A DNA stretch of 64,000 bases from Gillisia sp. UBA3175. Lineage in GTDB: Bacteria; Bacteroidota; Bacteroidia; Flavobacteriales; Flavobacteriaceae. Location of the stretch: positions 660 to 64,659 of the forward strand of contig DEXV01000001.1 of NCBI GenBank assembly GCA_002364325.1, written 5' to 3'. The notes beneath the pieces were generated by a model. That model made no database searches and was not told the origin of the DNA. It saw nothing but the letters and a program-made list of their open reading frames with translations. A program made the position numbers and the translations under genes. Positions 54,641 to 63,265 of the stretch are shown one piece after another; the first letter of the stretch is position 1; every line of letters starts with the position of its first letter.

Positions 54641-55255
54641 ATGGATTATATAAATTTATTTGTTAGAAGTATTTTCATAGAAAATATGATTTTTGCCTAC
54701 TTCTTAGGAATGTGTTCCTATTTAGCAGTATCAAAAACAGTGAAAACAGCTGTTGGATTAGGAGCAGCAGTTATATTTGTATTGGCAGTTACAGTACCAA
54801 TAAACTTTTTATTAGATCAATATTTACTGAGACCGGGGGCATTACAATGGTTAAATCCAGAATATGCTAGTGTAGATCTTAGTTTCTTAAGTTTCATTAT
54901 GTTTATCGCGGTTATTGCATCTATGGTACAATTAGTAGAGATGGTTGTAGAGAAATTTGCTCCAGCCCTTTATGGCGCCTTGGGTATTTTCTTACCACTT
55001 ATCGCTGTGAACTGTGCTATCTTAGGAGGATCTTTGTTCATGCAACAAAAAAGTTTTACAGCAGTTACCGAGGCAATTACCTATGGATTAGGTAGTGGTG
55101 TTGGCTGGTTCTTAGCAATATTAGCAATTGCTGCAATTAGAGAGAAAATAGCATATTCCAATGTTCCTGCTCCTTTAAAAGGCTTAGGTATAACCTTTAT
55201 TATTACAGGTTTAATGGCAATTGGATTTATGAGTTTCATGGGAATTGAATTATAA
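54641..55255 (+). CDS. nqrE: Na+-translocating NADH:quinone reductase subunit E
   Basis: 204 aa with six membrane helices; the pseudo-symmetric partner of NqrD. Conserved segments are [21 protein letters not shown] (read in two parts), [20 protein letters not shown] with the buried Cys, and [13 protein letters not shown]. It lies 21 bases after nqrD in the operon. Confidence 0.96.
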   Translation: MDYINLFVRSIFIENMIFAYFLGMCSYLAVSKTVKTAVGLGAAVIFVLAVTVPINFLLDQYLLRPGALQWLNPEYASVDLSFLSFIMFIAVIASMVQLVEMVVEKFAPALYGALGIFLPLIAVNCAILGGSLFMQQKSFTAVTEAITYGLGSGVGWFLAILAIAAIREKIAYSNVPAPLKGLGITFIITGLMAIGFMSFMGIEL

Positions 55256-55270
55256 TAAAAAGACACAACA

Positions 55271-56560
55271 ATGACAGTTATTATAGCAAGTGTAATTGTA
55301 TTTTTAGTACTTATACTCTTATTAGTTTCCATTTTATTGGGCGCAAAAGCAAAATTGGTTCCTTCTGGACCAGTTACAATTAGTGTGAATGGAGAAAAAG
55401 ATCTGGAAGTTGGTTCTGGTGGAACTTTACTTTCAACATTAGGTCAGGAAAAATTATTCTTACCGTCTGCCTGTGGTGGTGGTGGTACTTGTATTCAGTG
55501 CAAATGTATAGTTACTGAAGGTGGTGGAACTATACTGCCAACAGAAGAGCCACATTTTACTAGAAAAGAGATCGCTCAAGGATGGAGACTTGGTTGCCAG
55601 GTTAAGGTAAAAGAAGATATGAAGATCCAGATCCCGGAAGAGGTATTTGGTATCAAGAAATGGGACGCAACAGTAGTTCGTAATTACAACGTAGCCTCTT
55701 TTATTAAGGAATTCGTAGTAGAGATCCCGGAAGAAATGGATTATAAAGCAGGTGGATATATCCAAATTGAAATCCCTCGTTGTGAGGTTAAATTTGAAGA
55801 TATGGATATTACTGCGCATCCAGACGAGCACCCTGGAGAGCCGGATAAATTTAAGGCAGAATGGGATAAATTTAAACTTTGGCCTTTGCAGATGAAAAAT
55901 TCTGAGACGGTGGAACGTGCCTATTCTATGGCTTCTTATCCTGCAGAGGGTCGTGAGATCATGTTGAATGTTCGAGTAGCAACACCGCCATTTGATAGAG
56001 CTAAGAACGGTTGGATGGATGTAAATCCTGGAATTGCTTCGTCATATATTTTCTCAAGAAAAGAAGGTGATAAAGTTGTTATTTCTGGACCTTATGGAGA
56101 ATTTTTTATAAACGAAAGTGAATCAGAAATGCTTTATGTAGGTGGTGGAGCTGGAATGGCGCCAATGCGCTCTCACTTATATCACTTATTTAGAACCTTG
56201 AAGACAGGAAGAAAAGTAAGTTATTGGTATGGAGGTCGATCTAAAAGAGAATTATTCTATACAGAACATTTTAGAGCCTTAGAGCGTGATTTCCCTAACT
56301 TTAGATTTTACTTAGCATTATCTGAACCAATGGAAGAGGATAACTGGAAAGTGAAGAAAAGTATTGAAGATGAAGGAGATGGATTTGTAGGATTTATTCA
56401 CCAAGTGGTAATAGATAATTATTTACAATATCATGAGAATCCCGAAGATATCGAGTATTATTTCTGTGGACCACCTTTGATGAACAAAGCCGTAGAAAAA
56501 ATGACAGAAGATCTGGGAGTTCCTCCAGAAAATGTAAGATTCGATGATTTTGGTGGATAA
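55271..56560 (+). CDS. nqrF: Na+-translocating NADH:quinone reductase subunit F
   Basis: The 429-aa electron-entry subunit. It has an N-terminal membrane helix and a 2Fe-2S domain with the cysteines in [13 protein letters not shown] and LGCQ. The FAD domain has RAYSMASYP, and the NADH-binding module has [23 protein letters not shown] and YYFCGPP, ending DDFGG. All cofactor ligands are present. It closes the nqr operon and is followed by a good terminator. Confidence 0.97.
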   Translation: MTVIIASVIVFLVLILLLVSILLGAKAKLVPSGPVTISVNGEKDLEVGSGGTLLSTLGQEKLFLPSACGGGGTCIQCKCIVTEGGGTILPTEEPHFTRKEIAQGWRLGCQVKVKEDMKIQIPEEVFGIKKWDATVVRNYNVASFIKEFVVEIPEEMDYKAGGYIQIEIPRCEVKFEDMDITAHPDEHPGEPDKFKAEWDKFKLWPLQMKNSETVERAYSMASYPAEGREIMLNVRVATPPFDRAKNGWMDVNPGIASSYIFSRKEGDKVVISGPYGEFFINESESEMLYVGGGAGMAPMRSHLYHLFRTLKTGRKVSYWYGGRSKRELFYTEHFRALERDFPNFRFYLALSEPMEEDNWKVKKSIEDEGDGFVGFIHQVVIDNYLQYHENPEDIEYYFCGPPLMNKAVEKMTEDLGVPPENVRFDDFGG

Positions 56561-56584
56561 GCCGAGATCTTAATTATAATTTTT

Positions 56585-56617
56585 AAAAGACCGATCTATT
56601 TATAGTCGGTCTTTTTT
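56585..56617 (+). terminator. Terminator of the nqr operon
   Basis: AAAAGACCGA (56585-56594) pairs with TCGGTCTTTT (56606-56615), followed by further T. It lies 25 bases past the nqrF stop and separates nqr from the small gene and apbE. Confidence 0.9.
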
Positions 56618-56655
56618 ATATAGTAATTTTCTCATTATTCGTATTTTTGAATGCT

Positions 56656-57015
56656 ATGAAGGAACCATTATCAGATCAAGAACTACATAACCTAGCAATG
56701 AACATTGTTGGCAAAGCTTTAGAAGATGATGGATTCGAATTTCTTGGAGTTAATAGTCAATTAAAACGAAATCCGCAGTTCGTGGCCTTAAAGGAAAAAA
56801 AATTGCATTTCGTAATCGTGCGGGCAATCACCTATCCCGATGATCCGAAAGCATATGATCCCTTTTTCTTAAATGAAATCAAGGTTCATGCAGATAAATT
56901 TAATGCTCGAACTTTCTATGCGGGAGTAGGCTTAGCGAATTCTGAAGATTTCGAAAAACCCGTTTTTAAAGATGAAGATTACACTGTGAATTATGATGGA
57001 TTACATGAAATTTAG
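56656..57015 (+). CDS. Small conserved protein between nqrF and apbE
   Basis: A 119-aa soluble protein that I know only as a recurrent flavobacterial neighbour of nqrF, sometimes labelled 'NqrF' by propagation; it has none of NqrF's motifs. It shows LSDQELHNLAMNIVGKALEDDGFEFL, which looks helical, then strands (LHFVIVRAITYP, FYAGVGLAN) and ends VNYDGLHEI. The ATG at 56656 is preferred to a TTG at 56647. Its stop overlaps the start of apbE, suggesting coupled expression and a possible link to Nqr maturation (inference). Confidence 0.8.
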   Translation: MKEPLSDQELHNLAMNIVGKALEDDGFEFLGVNSQLKRNPQFVALKEKKLHFVIVRAITYPDDPKAYDPFFLNEIKVHADKFNARTFYAGVGLANSEDFEKPVFKDEDYTVNYDGLHEI

Positions 57016-58027
57016 TCAAAAATTTATTTTGGTCTTATTTGTAGCTTCTCAATTGCTTTTGGGTTGTACAAGTAAAAATAAAGAACATTCATTTGAAGGG
57101 GAAGCACTGGGAACTTCTTATCACATTAAATACTTCAGTGAAAATGACATTCCTTTTCAAAAGGGATTGGATTCTATAATTGAAAGTATAAATAATTCCA
57201 TGAGCACTTATAGAAAGGACTCCGACATTTCGAAAATTAATAACGGGGACTCCAGCATTGTGATAGATGAAAATTTTAGAAAAGTATTAGAGCAATCACA
57301 AAAGATCTTTAAAGAAAGTAATGGCTTTTTCGATCCAACGGTGGGTAATTTGGTAAATGCCTATGGCTTTGGACCGGATGCAAGAAATGACAGCTTAAAC
57401 ACTGCTGTAATAGATTCTATGTTACAATATGTAGGTTTAAATAAGATAGAGCTAAATCCTAATAATACTATTTCCAAGCAAGATCCAAAGATCTATTTAG
57501 ATTTTAATGCGATTGCAAAAGGCTATACGGTAGACGTGATTGCCAATTATTTAGATTCTTATAAAGTTTCTAATTATTTAATTGAACTAGGAGGAGAGCT
57601 GGTTGCCAAAGGAATCAATAAGGATTCTGGTGAAGCATGGATCGTGGCAATTGATGATCCCTTACAAACTGAAGGCAACCGTGTTTTTGAAGCAACTCTT
57701 TTCTTAAAAGATAGAGGTATGGCAACTTCAGGAAATTATAGAAAATTTAGATTAGATTCTTTAAATGGACAACGCTATGTGCATACCATTAATCCAATAA
57801 ATGGAAGGTCAGAAAAAAGCAATTTATTAAGCGCTTCTGTTTTAGCTAAGAACTGTGCTTTGGCAGATGGATATGCTACTGCATTTATGGCATTAGGACT
57901 TGAGCGCTCTCAAGAAATGTTATCCAGAATCCAAGATGTGGATGTTTATTTTATCTATGCGGAAGAAAATGAAGAAGTGAAAATATTTAGCACTCCTGGA
58001 TTTAAAAAAGTTTTAAGGCCAGAGTGA
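57005..58027 (+). CDS. apbE: FAD:protein FMN transferase ApbE
   Basis: A 340-aa lipoprotein (signal FILVLFVASQLLLGC). It transfers FMN from FAD to threonines of NqrB and NqrC. Visible family segments are GTSYHIKYF, NNSMSTYRKDSDISKIN, VGNLVNAYGFGP, DFNAIAKGYTVD, LIELGGELVAKG, MATSGNYRKF, HTINPINGR and ADGYATAFMALG. The ATG at 57005 gives a typical signal peptide; ATGs at 56993 and 56996 are possible. Placement after nqrF matches its job. It converges on the methyltransferase gene 5 bases away. Confidence 0.95.
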   Translation: MKFSQKFILVLFVASQLLLGCTSKNKEHSFEGEALGTSYHIKYFSENDIPFQKGLDSIIESINNSMSTYRKDSDISKINNGDSSIVIDENFRKVLEQSQKIFKESNGFFDPTVGNLVNAYGFGPDARNDSLNTAVIDSMLQYVGLNKIELNPNNTISKQDPKIYLDFNAIAKGYTVDVIANYLDSYKVSNYLIELGGELVAKGINKDSGEAWIVAIDDPLQTEGNRVFEATLFLKDRGMATSGNYRKFRLDSLNGQRYVHTINPINGRSEKSNLLSASVLAKNCALADGYATAFMALGLERSQEMLSRIQDVDVYFIYAEENEEVKIFSTPGFKKVLRPE

Positions 58028-58032
58028 TAATT

Positions 58033-58800
58033 CTATTTGGTGCAAACTGGAATAATTTCCCCTTGTTCTAATCTAAAAGTATCAATCTCTGAAGCTGATA
58101 AGGTTTTTGTATAATCTACTTCTTCCACTTTAAAACCGATACTCCTAAGTTTCTCGAAATAATCTCTACCATAAACTCTTACATGATCATACTGGCCAAA
58201 GATCTTGGCACGTTCCTTTCTGGAGGTAATGCTATTGTCTTCAAAAGTGTTTGCTCTTTGCAGATCCTGAGGGATCTGGAGGATTGCTGTACCACCCGGT
58301 CTTAAAATTCGGTATAACTCCTTCATCGCTTTCGTATCGTCCGGGATATGCTCTAAAACATGATTGCAGAGAATAAAATCGAAAGAATTATCATCAAAAG
58401 GTAAATTACAAATATCTGCTTTTACATCTGCTAATGGAGAATTGAGATCTGTGGTAGTGTACTCCAGATTTTTCATTTTCCTGAATCGCTTGTAAAAAGC
58501 TTGTTCTGGTGCAAAATGTAAAAGTTTTAGAGGAGCGGAGAATATTGCACTTTCGTTCTTTAGATATAACCAAAGTAGGCGATGTCTCTCTAACGAAAGA
58601 GTTGAAGGGGAAAGTACGTTTTCTCGCTGGTCTTCATACCCATAAGGCAAGAACTTCTTAAAGGACTTTCCATCTATAGGATCTGTGTATTTTGATCCTT
58701 TTAAGCTGAATGCAATAATAGGCCTTATTAAATAGCTTAGTCTAATAAGAAGTGGTCTTGGAATTTTATTCAGAAAAAATTTGAATGTCTTTTGGATCAT
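58033..58800 (-). CDS. Class I SAM-dependent methyltransferase
   Basis: 255 aa. The N-terminal part has hydrophobic and basic segments (IPRPLLIRLSYLIRPIIAF). The methyltransferase core includes LLHFAPEQAFYKRF, YTTTDLNSPLADVKADICNL, FDFILCNHVLEHIPDD and LRPGGTAILQIP. The HFAPE in place of the usual GxGxG loop marks a subgroup seen next to surface-glycan genes in other genomes, but its substrate here is unknown. It is last in a minus-strand unit and starts within the stop of the NUMOD4/HNH gene (ATGA overlap). Confidence 0.85.
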   Translation of the reverse strand: MIQKTFKFFLNKIPRPLLIRLSYLIRPIIAFSLKGSKYTDPIDGKSFKKFLPYGYEDQRENVLSPSTLSLERHRLLWLYLKNESAIFSAPLKLLHFAPEQAFYKRFRKMKNLEYTTTDLNSPLADVKADICNLPFDDNSFDFILCNHVLEHIPDDTKAMKELYRILRPGGTAILQIPQDLQRANTFEDNSITSRKERAKIFGQYDHVRVYGRDYFEKLRSIGFKVEEVDYTKTLSASEIDTFRLEQGEIIPVCTK

Positions 58801-59360
58801 ACTTCGATATCACCCCAATTTTCTCCAGATTTTATTCTGTACAATTGCATTTCTGACACTCCAAATTGTTTCGCCAATACTCTTATTCTGGTCTTTCTAT
58901 TTGGATCTAGCAATTTTTTCTTTAGAATTACCGCTTGAGCATAACTAAGTTTAGAGTAAGAAGTTACTTGTCTTAGTTTACGCTTTACTTTATTCTGCTT
59001 CACATTTGGATTACCAAATTGATGTTGGGTCCATTCCTCCTTATTGGTCCAAGCGAGGTTGGAAACTTGATTTTCCTGTTTCTTATAGTTCTTATGGATC
59101 ACAAAAATATCGTCTTCCTTCTTTTCAAGAAAACATTCTGCGATAATTCTATGGAAGTAATAATTCTTCTTTCTTCCATCCTTAAGATTAACAACGAAAG
59201 AAAGATATCCGGCAGTTCTACCGCCTTTTAATAATTCTCCTTCTGGATTCTTCACAAAGCTTATTACTCTTCCATAACTGGAAACTTTGTAAACAAACCT
59301 TTCCTGCCATGATTCATCATGGTAAGTTACCCATTGCTCTTGTCTAAAATTCTTAATCAT
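58797..59360 (-). CDS. NUMOD4/HNH-type homing-endonuclease-like protein
   Basis: 187 aa. The N-terminal NUMOD4-like segment is FVYKVSSYGRVISF. A compact HNH-like module follows with FHRIIAECFL, VIHKNYKKQENQVSNLAWTN and therefore the His, His and Asn positions of the HNH_3 family. The C-terminal part resembles a helix-turn-helix (ILKKKLLDPNRKTRIRVLAKQ then FGVSEMQLYRIKSGENWG). The ATG at 59360 leaves an 8-base overlap with map; one at 59399 would overlap map by 47. No intron or repeat surrounds it, and it is embedded in a tightly overlapping gene set, unlike a mobile homing gene. It may be domesticated as a DNA-binding protein (inference). Confidence 0.8.
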   Translation of the reverse strand: MIKNFRQEQWVTYHDESWQERFVYKVSSYGRVISFVKNPEGELLKGGRTAGYLSFVVNLKDGRKKNYYFHRIIAECFLEKKEDDIFVIHKNYKKQENQVSNLAWTNKEEWTQHQFGNPNVKQNKVKRKLRQVTSYSKLSYAQAVILKKKLLDPNRKTRIRVLAKQFGVSEMQLYRIKSGENWGDIEV

Positions 59361-60168
59361 ATACTTTAGATCTAAAATTATCTTCTTCAGTACTTTCAAT
59401 CCCTAAGGCTTCATAAATATATTTAAAGGTTGAAAGCAATTCTGGTTTACCATCTATTAAGGCAACATCATGCTCAAAGTGCGCGCTTGGCTTATTATCT
59501 GCGGTTAAAATGGTCCAGCCATCTTTTAACTGATTAATATTCTTTGTACCCATATTTATCATTGGCTCTATGGCCACAACCATTCCTTCTACAAACTTTT
59601 TACCTCTGCCACGTTTTCCATAATTAGGCATTTCTGGATCCTCATGCATCGTTTTACCAAGTCCATGTCCTACCAATTCCCGTACAACACCATATCCATG
59701 ATCTTCACAATATTTCTGAATGGCATATCCAACATCCCCAACGCGCTTTCCCGCTCTAAACTCATTTATACCTATATAAAGAGATTCTTTGGTTACTTGG
59801 AGTAACTTTTTAGTTTCTTCTGGTATTTCTCCTATTGCAAAAGTATATGCATGATCTCCATAAAAACCGTTTTTTACAGCGCCACAGTCTATTGAGATTA
59901 TATCTCCTTCCACGAGTGGTGTATTATTTGGAATTCCGTGAACAACTTGTGCATTTGGACTCATGCATAAAGTGTTGGGAAAATCATACATTCCTAAAAA
60001 TCCAGGAATTGCATCTTGATCTCTTATAAATTCTTCAGCAAGCTTATCCAGTTTTAAGGAGGTTATCCCCGGTTTTATTTCTGAAGCTAGCATCCCCAAA
60101 GTTCTAGAAACTACCAAGGCACTTTCCCTCATTAGCTCAATTTCTTCTCTGGTCTTGGGTATTATCAT
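59353..60168 (-). CDS. map: Methionine aminopeptidase, type I
   Basis: A 271-aa metallo-aminopeptidase removing initiator Met. The five metal ligands are visible: Asp in SIDCGAVKNG, Asp in GDHAYTF, His in GHGLGKTMHEDPEMPNYG, Glu in VAIEPMI and Glu in FEHDVAL. There is no N-terminal SH3-binding extension, so type Ia. It starts in the stop of the HAD gene (ATGA) and overlaps the NUMOD4/HNH gene by 8 bases. Confidence 0.96.
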   Translation of the reverse strand: MIIPKTREEIELMRESALVVSRTLGMLASEIKPGITSLKLDKLAEEFIRDQDAIPGFLGMYDFPNTLCMSPNAQVVHGIPNNTPLVEGDIISIDCGAVKNGFYGDHAYTFAIGEIPEETKKLLQVTKESLYIGINEFRAGKRVGDVGYAIQKYCEDHGYGVVRELVGHGLGKTMHEDPEMPNYGKRGRGKKFVEGMVVAIEPMINMGTKNINQLKDGWTILTADNKPSAHFEHDVALIDGKPELLSTFKYIYEALGIESTEEDNFRSKVYD

Positions 60169-60596
60169 AATTTAGATTTAATATAACTTAATACACTTTT
60201 TCCCGGCGTAGTTCTTTTTTTTTTATTGGAAAATTTCGCCTTTTCGGGGTTCGAGGATAATTCATGATAAATTTCTCCCCAGCCTCGAAGGCCTCCAATA
60301 TTTCTATCGTCAATAAAAATATCTGCCTGAATTTTTCTACTCAGGGATTCATCAAATATTTCTTCGGGGTAACTTTTATTTACAGCGTAAAATTTAATTC
60401 CTTTTTGTTCACAAAACTCGACTGCTTCCTGTAATTCACGACCGCTTCTATACGTCCAGAGAATTAAAAGATGGCCGTCCTTTTGCAGATGTTGCAAGGT
60501 CTCAATAGCAAAAAGCATTGGTTTTCCTATTTTAGGATACCTGTTTTTTACAATTGTTCCATCAAAATCTACAGCAATCGTTTTAGGATTAGACAT
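60165..60596 (-). CDS. BT0820-like HAD-superfamily protein
   Basis: 143 aa. HAD motif I is VDFDGTIVKNRYPKIG, motif II-like Thr in ILWTYRSGRELQEA, and a late acidic motif is IFIDDRNIGG. This resembles the small BT0820-type HAD family of Bacteroidota; the phosphatase substrate is unknown. A basic tail (KKKRTTPGKS) follows. It heads the tightly overlapping set with map, the NUMOD4/HNH gene and the methyltransferase. Confidence 0.8.
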   Translation of the reverse strand: MSNPKTIAVDFDGTIVKNRYPKIGKPMLFAIETLQHLQKDGHLLILWTYRSGRELQEAVEFCEQKGIKFYAVNKSYPEEIFDESLSRKIQADIFIDDRNIGGLRGWGEIYHELSSNPEKAKFSNKKKRTTPGKSVLSYIKSKL

Positions 60597-60662
60597 GCTG
60601 TAAATTTACTGAGAAAAATGGATTTATAAAACTCAAAATATGTAGGGATATTACTAAGTTTA

Positions 60663-61280
60663 TTATTCTGCGTACGAGTTTTTATATTCTTTTCCAGATA
60701 CAATTTTAGCGAAATCTTCTTCTATAGTTTCTCTAGGATATTCTACAAAACGATTTACTTCTTTTCCATCTTTCAAGAAGATAACTGTTGGAACTCTATT
60801 TAAATCAAAATCTTTTTCGATATTTTCATTGGTGGATTTTTGTCTATTTACGCCGTAAAAAGTAAGTTTTGACATATCATAACCAGCTTCATCCAATATT
60901 TTGAAAACCTTTGGAGTTTCCCTTCTGCTATCCGGGCACCAAGTTCCCATAAAAGCAACTATTTCATAATCTGAAATATTTTTTTTAATAGTATTCATTG
61001 CTTCTTCTGAAGGAGAATAAGAGCTATATCCAGAATTAAACCAAGAGGCAAAAGCTTCTTGTTCCAGATCTGCTTTTATAAATTCTCCTACTAACATTCC
61101 TTCTTGCATATTCGATTTTGCTTTTGTTTCTACTTTTGTATTAGTAGTAACGGTGGTAGTTGTAGTTTCATTGGTCGTGGTAGCTTCAGCAGTGGTGTTA
61201 GCTGCGTTTTTTGTGGTTTGCTTGGATTCACCACAACTCGTTAATAATGCAAAAGCTAAAACGTATAAACTTAATTTCAT
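60663..61280 (-). CDS. Thioredoxin-like lipoprotein with CPDS active site
   Basis: 205 aa. A lipoprotein signal (LYVLAFALLTSC) and a Thr-rich linker (TTTNETTTTTVTTNT) precede a thioredoxin fold. The redox position is GTWCPDSRRETP, so only the first cysteine of CxxC is kept. The cis-Pro segment is RVPTVIFLKDGKE. It is likely anchored in the periplasm or at the outer membrane. It starts 11 bases after the gpmI stop (an ATG at 61286 is also possible), so probably co-transcribed with gpmI. Confidence 0.85.
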   Translation of the reverse strand: MKLSLYVLAFALLTSCGESKQTTKNAANTTAEATTTNETTTTTVTTNTKVETKAKSNMQEGMLVGEFIKADLEQEAFASWFNSGYSSYSPSEEAMNTIKKNISDYEIVAFMGTWCPDSRRETPKVFKILDEAGYDMSKLTFYGVNRQKSTNENIEKDFDLNRVPTVIFLKDGKEVNRFVEYPRETIEEDFAKIVSGKEYKNSYAE

Positions 61281-61291
61281 AATCATTTATT

Positions 61292-62809
61292 TTATATTAA
61301 AGGTTCTTGGGTCATTAGTTCAGGTTTAGTGATTCCCATTAACTTAAGTATGGTTGGCGCCACGTCCCCTAATTTACCATTTTTTATGGATTTTATATCT
61401 TTATCTACAAGTATTAGTGGAACCGGATTCGTGGTGTGTGAAGTATTTGGAGATCCATCTGGATTTCTCATTACTTCGCAATTCCCATGATCTGCAATTA
61501 CTAAAATACTGTAATCATTTTCTATAGCGGATTCTACTACTTTTTGCGCACACTCGTCTACAACTTCGCAGGCCTTTATAGCCGCTTCCATCACACCGGT
61601 GTGACCTACCATATCTGGATTTGCAAAATTAAGACATACAAAGTCCACTTTTCCAGAGTTAAGTTCAGGAATTATTTTATCTCTAATTTCATATGCCCTC
61701 ATTTCTGGTTGCAGATCATAGGTAGCAACTTTTGGAGAACTACACATTATCCTTTTTTCACCCTTAAATGGTTTTTCTCTTCCTCCAGAAAAGAAAAAGG
61801 TAACATGTGGATATTTCTCTGTTTCGGCAATTCTGATCTGGGTTTTCCCCATATACTCTAAAACTTCACCTAAGGTAGTTTTAATATTTTCTTTTTTGAA
61901 GACCACATTTACATTGGTGAACTCATCATCATATTTTGTAAGAGTTACATAGTATAGAGGCATTTTTTTCATTGAAAATTGGGCCATATCCTCTTGTGAT
62001 AATACCTGGGTGAGTTGTCTTCCCCTATCTGTTCTGAAGTTAAAAAAGATAACAACTTCATCATTTTTCATGGTTGCAACAGGATCACCATTTTCATTAG
62101 TTAAAACTATTGGTTCTAAAAATTCATCTGTAACTCCATTCTCATAACTTTCTTCAACAGAGTTTATGGCATTTGTAGATCTTGCACCTTTTCCAGAAAC
62201 AATAAGATCGTAAGCTTTTTGAACTCGTTCCCAACGCTTATCTCTATCCATTGCAAAATATCTTCCAATAACTGAAGCTAATTTACTATTTGTCTTATCT
62301 AAATGCTCTTGGATTTCAGCTAAATACTTAACTCCAGATTTTGGGTCTACATCTCTACCATCGGTAAACGCATGTACATATTTCTCCTTAACACCAAACT
62401 CATTAGCAGCTGTTAATAAACCTTTTAAATGGTTTATATGGGAATGAACTCCACCATCGCTTAACAAACCCATAAAATGTATCGGTTTTTTATGTTTTAC
62501 GGCATAATCAAAAGCTTGCTCTAACACGGGCTCGCTTATCAAACTATTGTTTTGTACTGCTAAGTTGATTTTGGCAAGATCTTGATAAACAATTCTTCCA
62601 GCTCCTAAATTCATATGGCCAACTTCACTATTCCCCATTTGGCCTTCAGGTAAACCAACATTCATCCCGTGAGTTAATAGTTGGGCATTTGGATAATCTG
62701 TAAATAAACTATCTACAAAAGGAGTATTAGCTTGAGAAATTGCCGAGACCTTAGGATCTTGAGTAATTCCCCATCCATCTAAGATCATAAGAACAACTTT
62801 CTTATTCAT
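61292..62809 (-). CDS. gpmI: 2,3-bisphosphoglycerate-independent phosphoglycerate mutase
   Basis: A 505-aa alkaline-phosphatase-superfamily enzyme interconverting 3- and 2-phosphoglycerate in glycolysis. Landmarks are LMILDGWGI, the nucleophile Ser in MGNSEVGHMNLGAGR, LLSDGGVHSHI, FTDGRDVDPKSG, NFRTDRGRQLTQVL, FANPDMVGHTG and VIADHGNCE. Full length. It is the first gene of the minus-strand group that continues into the thioredoxin-like lipoprotein gene. Confidence 0.97.
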   Translation of the reverse strand: MNKKVVLMILDGWGITQDPKVSAISQANTPFVDSLFTDYPNAQLLTHGMNVGLPEGQMGNSEVGHMNLGAGRIVYQDLAKINLAVQNNSLISEPVLEQAFDYAVKHKKPIHFMGLLSDGGVHSHINHLKGLLTAANEFGVKEKYVHAFTDGRDVDPKSGVKYLAEIQEHLDKTNSKLASVIGRYFAMDRDKRWERVQKAYDLIVSGKGARSTNAINSVEESYENGVTDEFLEPIVLTNENGDPVATMKNDEVVIFFNFRTDRGRQLTQVLSQEDMAQFSMKKMPLYYVTLTKYDDEFTNVNVVFKKENIKTTLGEVLEYMGKTQIRIAETEKYPHVTFFFSGGREKPFKGEKRIMCSSPKVATYDLQPEMRAYEIRDKIIPELNSGKVDFVCLNFANPDMVGHTGVMEAAIKACEVVDECAQKVVESAIENDYSILVIADHGNCEVMRNPDGSPNTSHTTNPVPLILVDKDIKSIKNGKLGDVAPTILKLMGITKPELMTQEPLI

Positions 62810-63265
62810 AAATTTCTTGTATAAGTGCGTAAAGATATAAACTATAAATAGTAGTGGGTAATTTGTGCTACTAATGTTTTATTAAAAATTAACTTAATAA
62901 CTATTTGATTCATTTAAGTAGTATAAAAATTTTACTTCGCAAAGTGCTTTTTCAACCAAGATGCTATTCAAATCTTCATTTTTAAGGTAATATAAGAAGT
63001 GTTAAATTGTTAAAAGTATATTTAATAATATTTTCCCAATATTTTTTTTAGCTCTTCATGAAATATTATTTAAAATTATACGTTAGTATACCTATTGTCT
63101 CCTAAAAAGGCAATATTTAAATGCCTGATAATAAGTGTTATTTTAGATAATTAATCGCTATAAAGCAATTTTGATCGACTAAATAGTTGGATTTAAATTA
63201 ATATTTGTAAGTTGGCATTATGTTTGGAAATAATTAACAAATCATTAAAAAATTAACCCGCTTTT
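62810..63265. other. 456-bp AT-rich gap between gpmI and the L,D-transpeptidase gene
   Basis: Divergent promoter region. Apart from the TATGTTTG box for the plus-strand gene, I see no gene, RNA or repeat. On the gpmI side only a weak box-like TATCTTTA is present near 62839-62846. The long leader regions could hold regulation not visible by eye. Confidence 0.6.
63219..63226 (+). promoter_or_regulatory. Promoter -7 box of the L,D-transpeptidase gene (TATGTTTG)
   Basis: TATGTTTG matches TAnnTTTG, 39 bases before the ATG at 63266. A TTTG upstream (63204-63207) is too close to be its -33 element. Confidence 0.45.

Noticed and set aside
58797..59360. Active mobile intron or homing element
   Set aside because: No intron, rRNA/tRNA target or flanking duplication is visible, and the gene overlaps its neighbours by start/stop coupling.
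58033..59360. Restriction-modification pair (HNH protein plus methyltransferase)
   Set aside because: The methyltransferase lacks DNA methyltransferase motifs such as DPPY or PCQ and looks like a small-molecule or glycan type; kept only as a weak idea.
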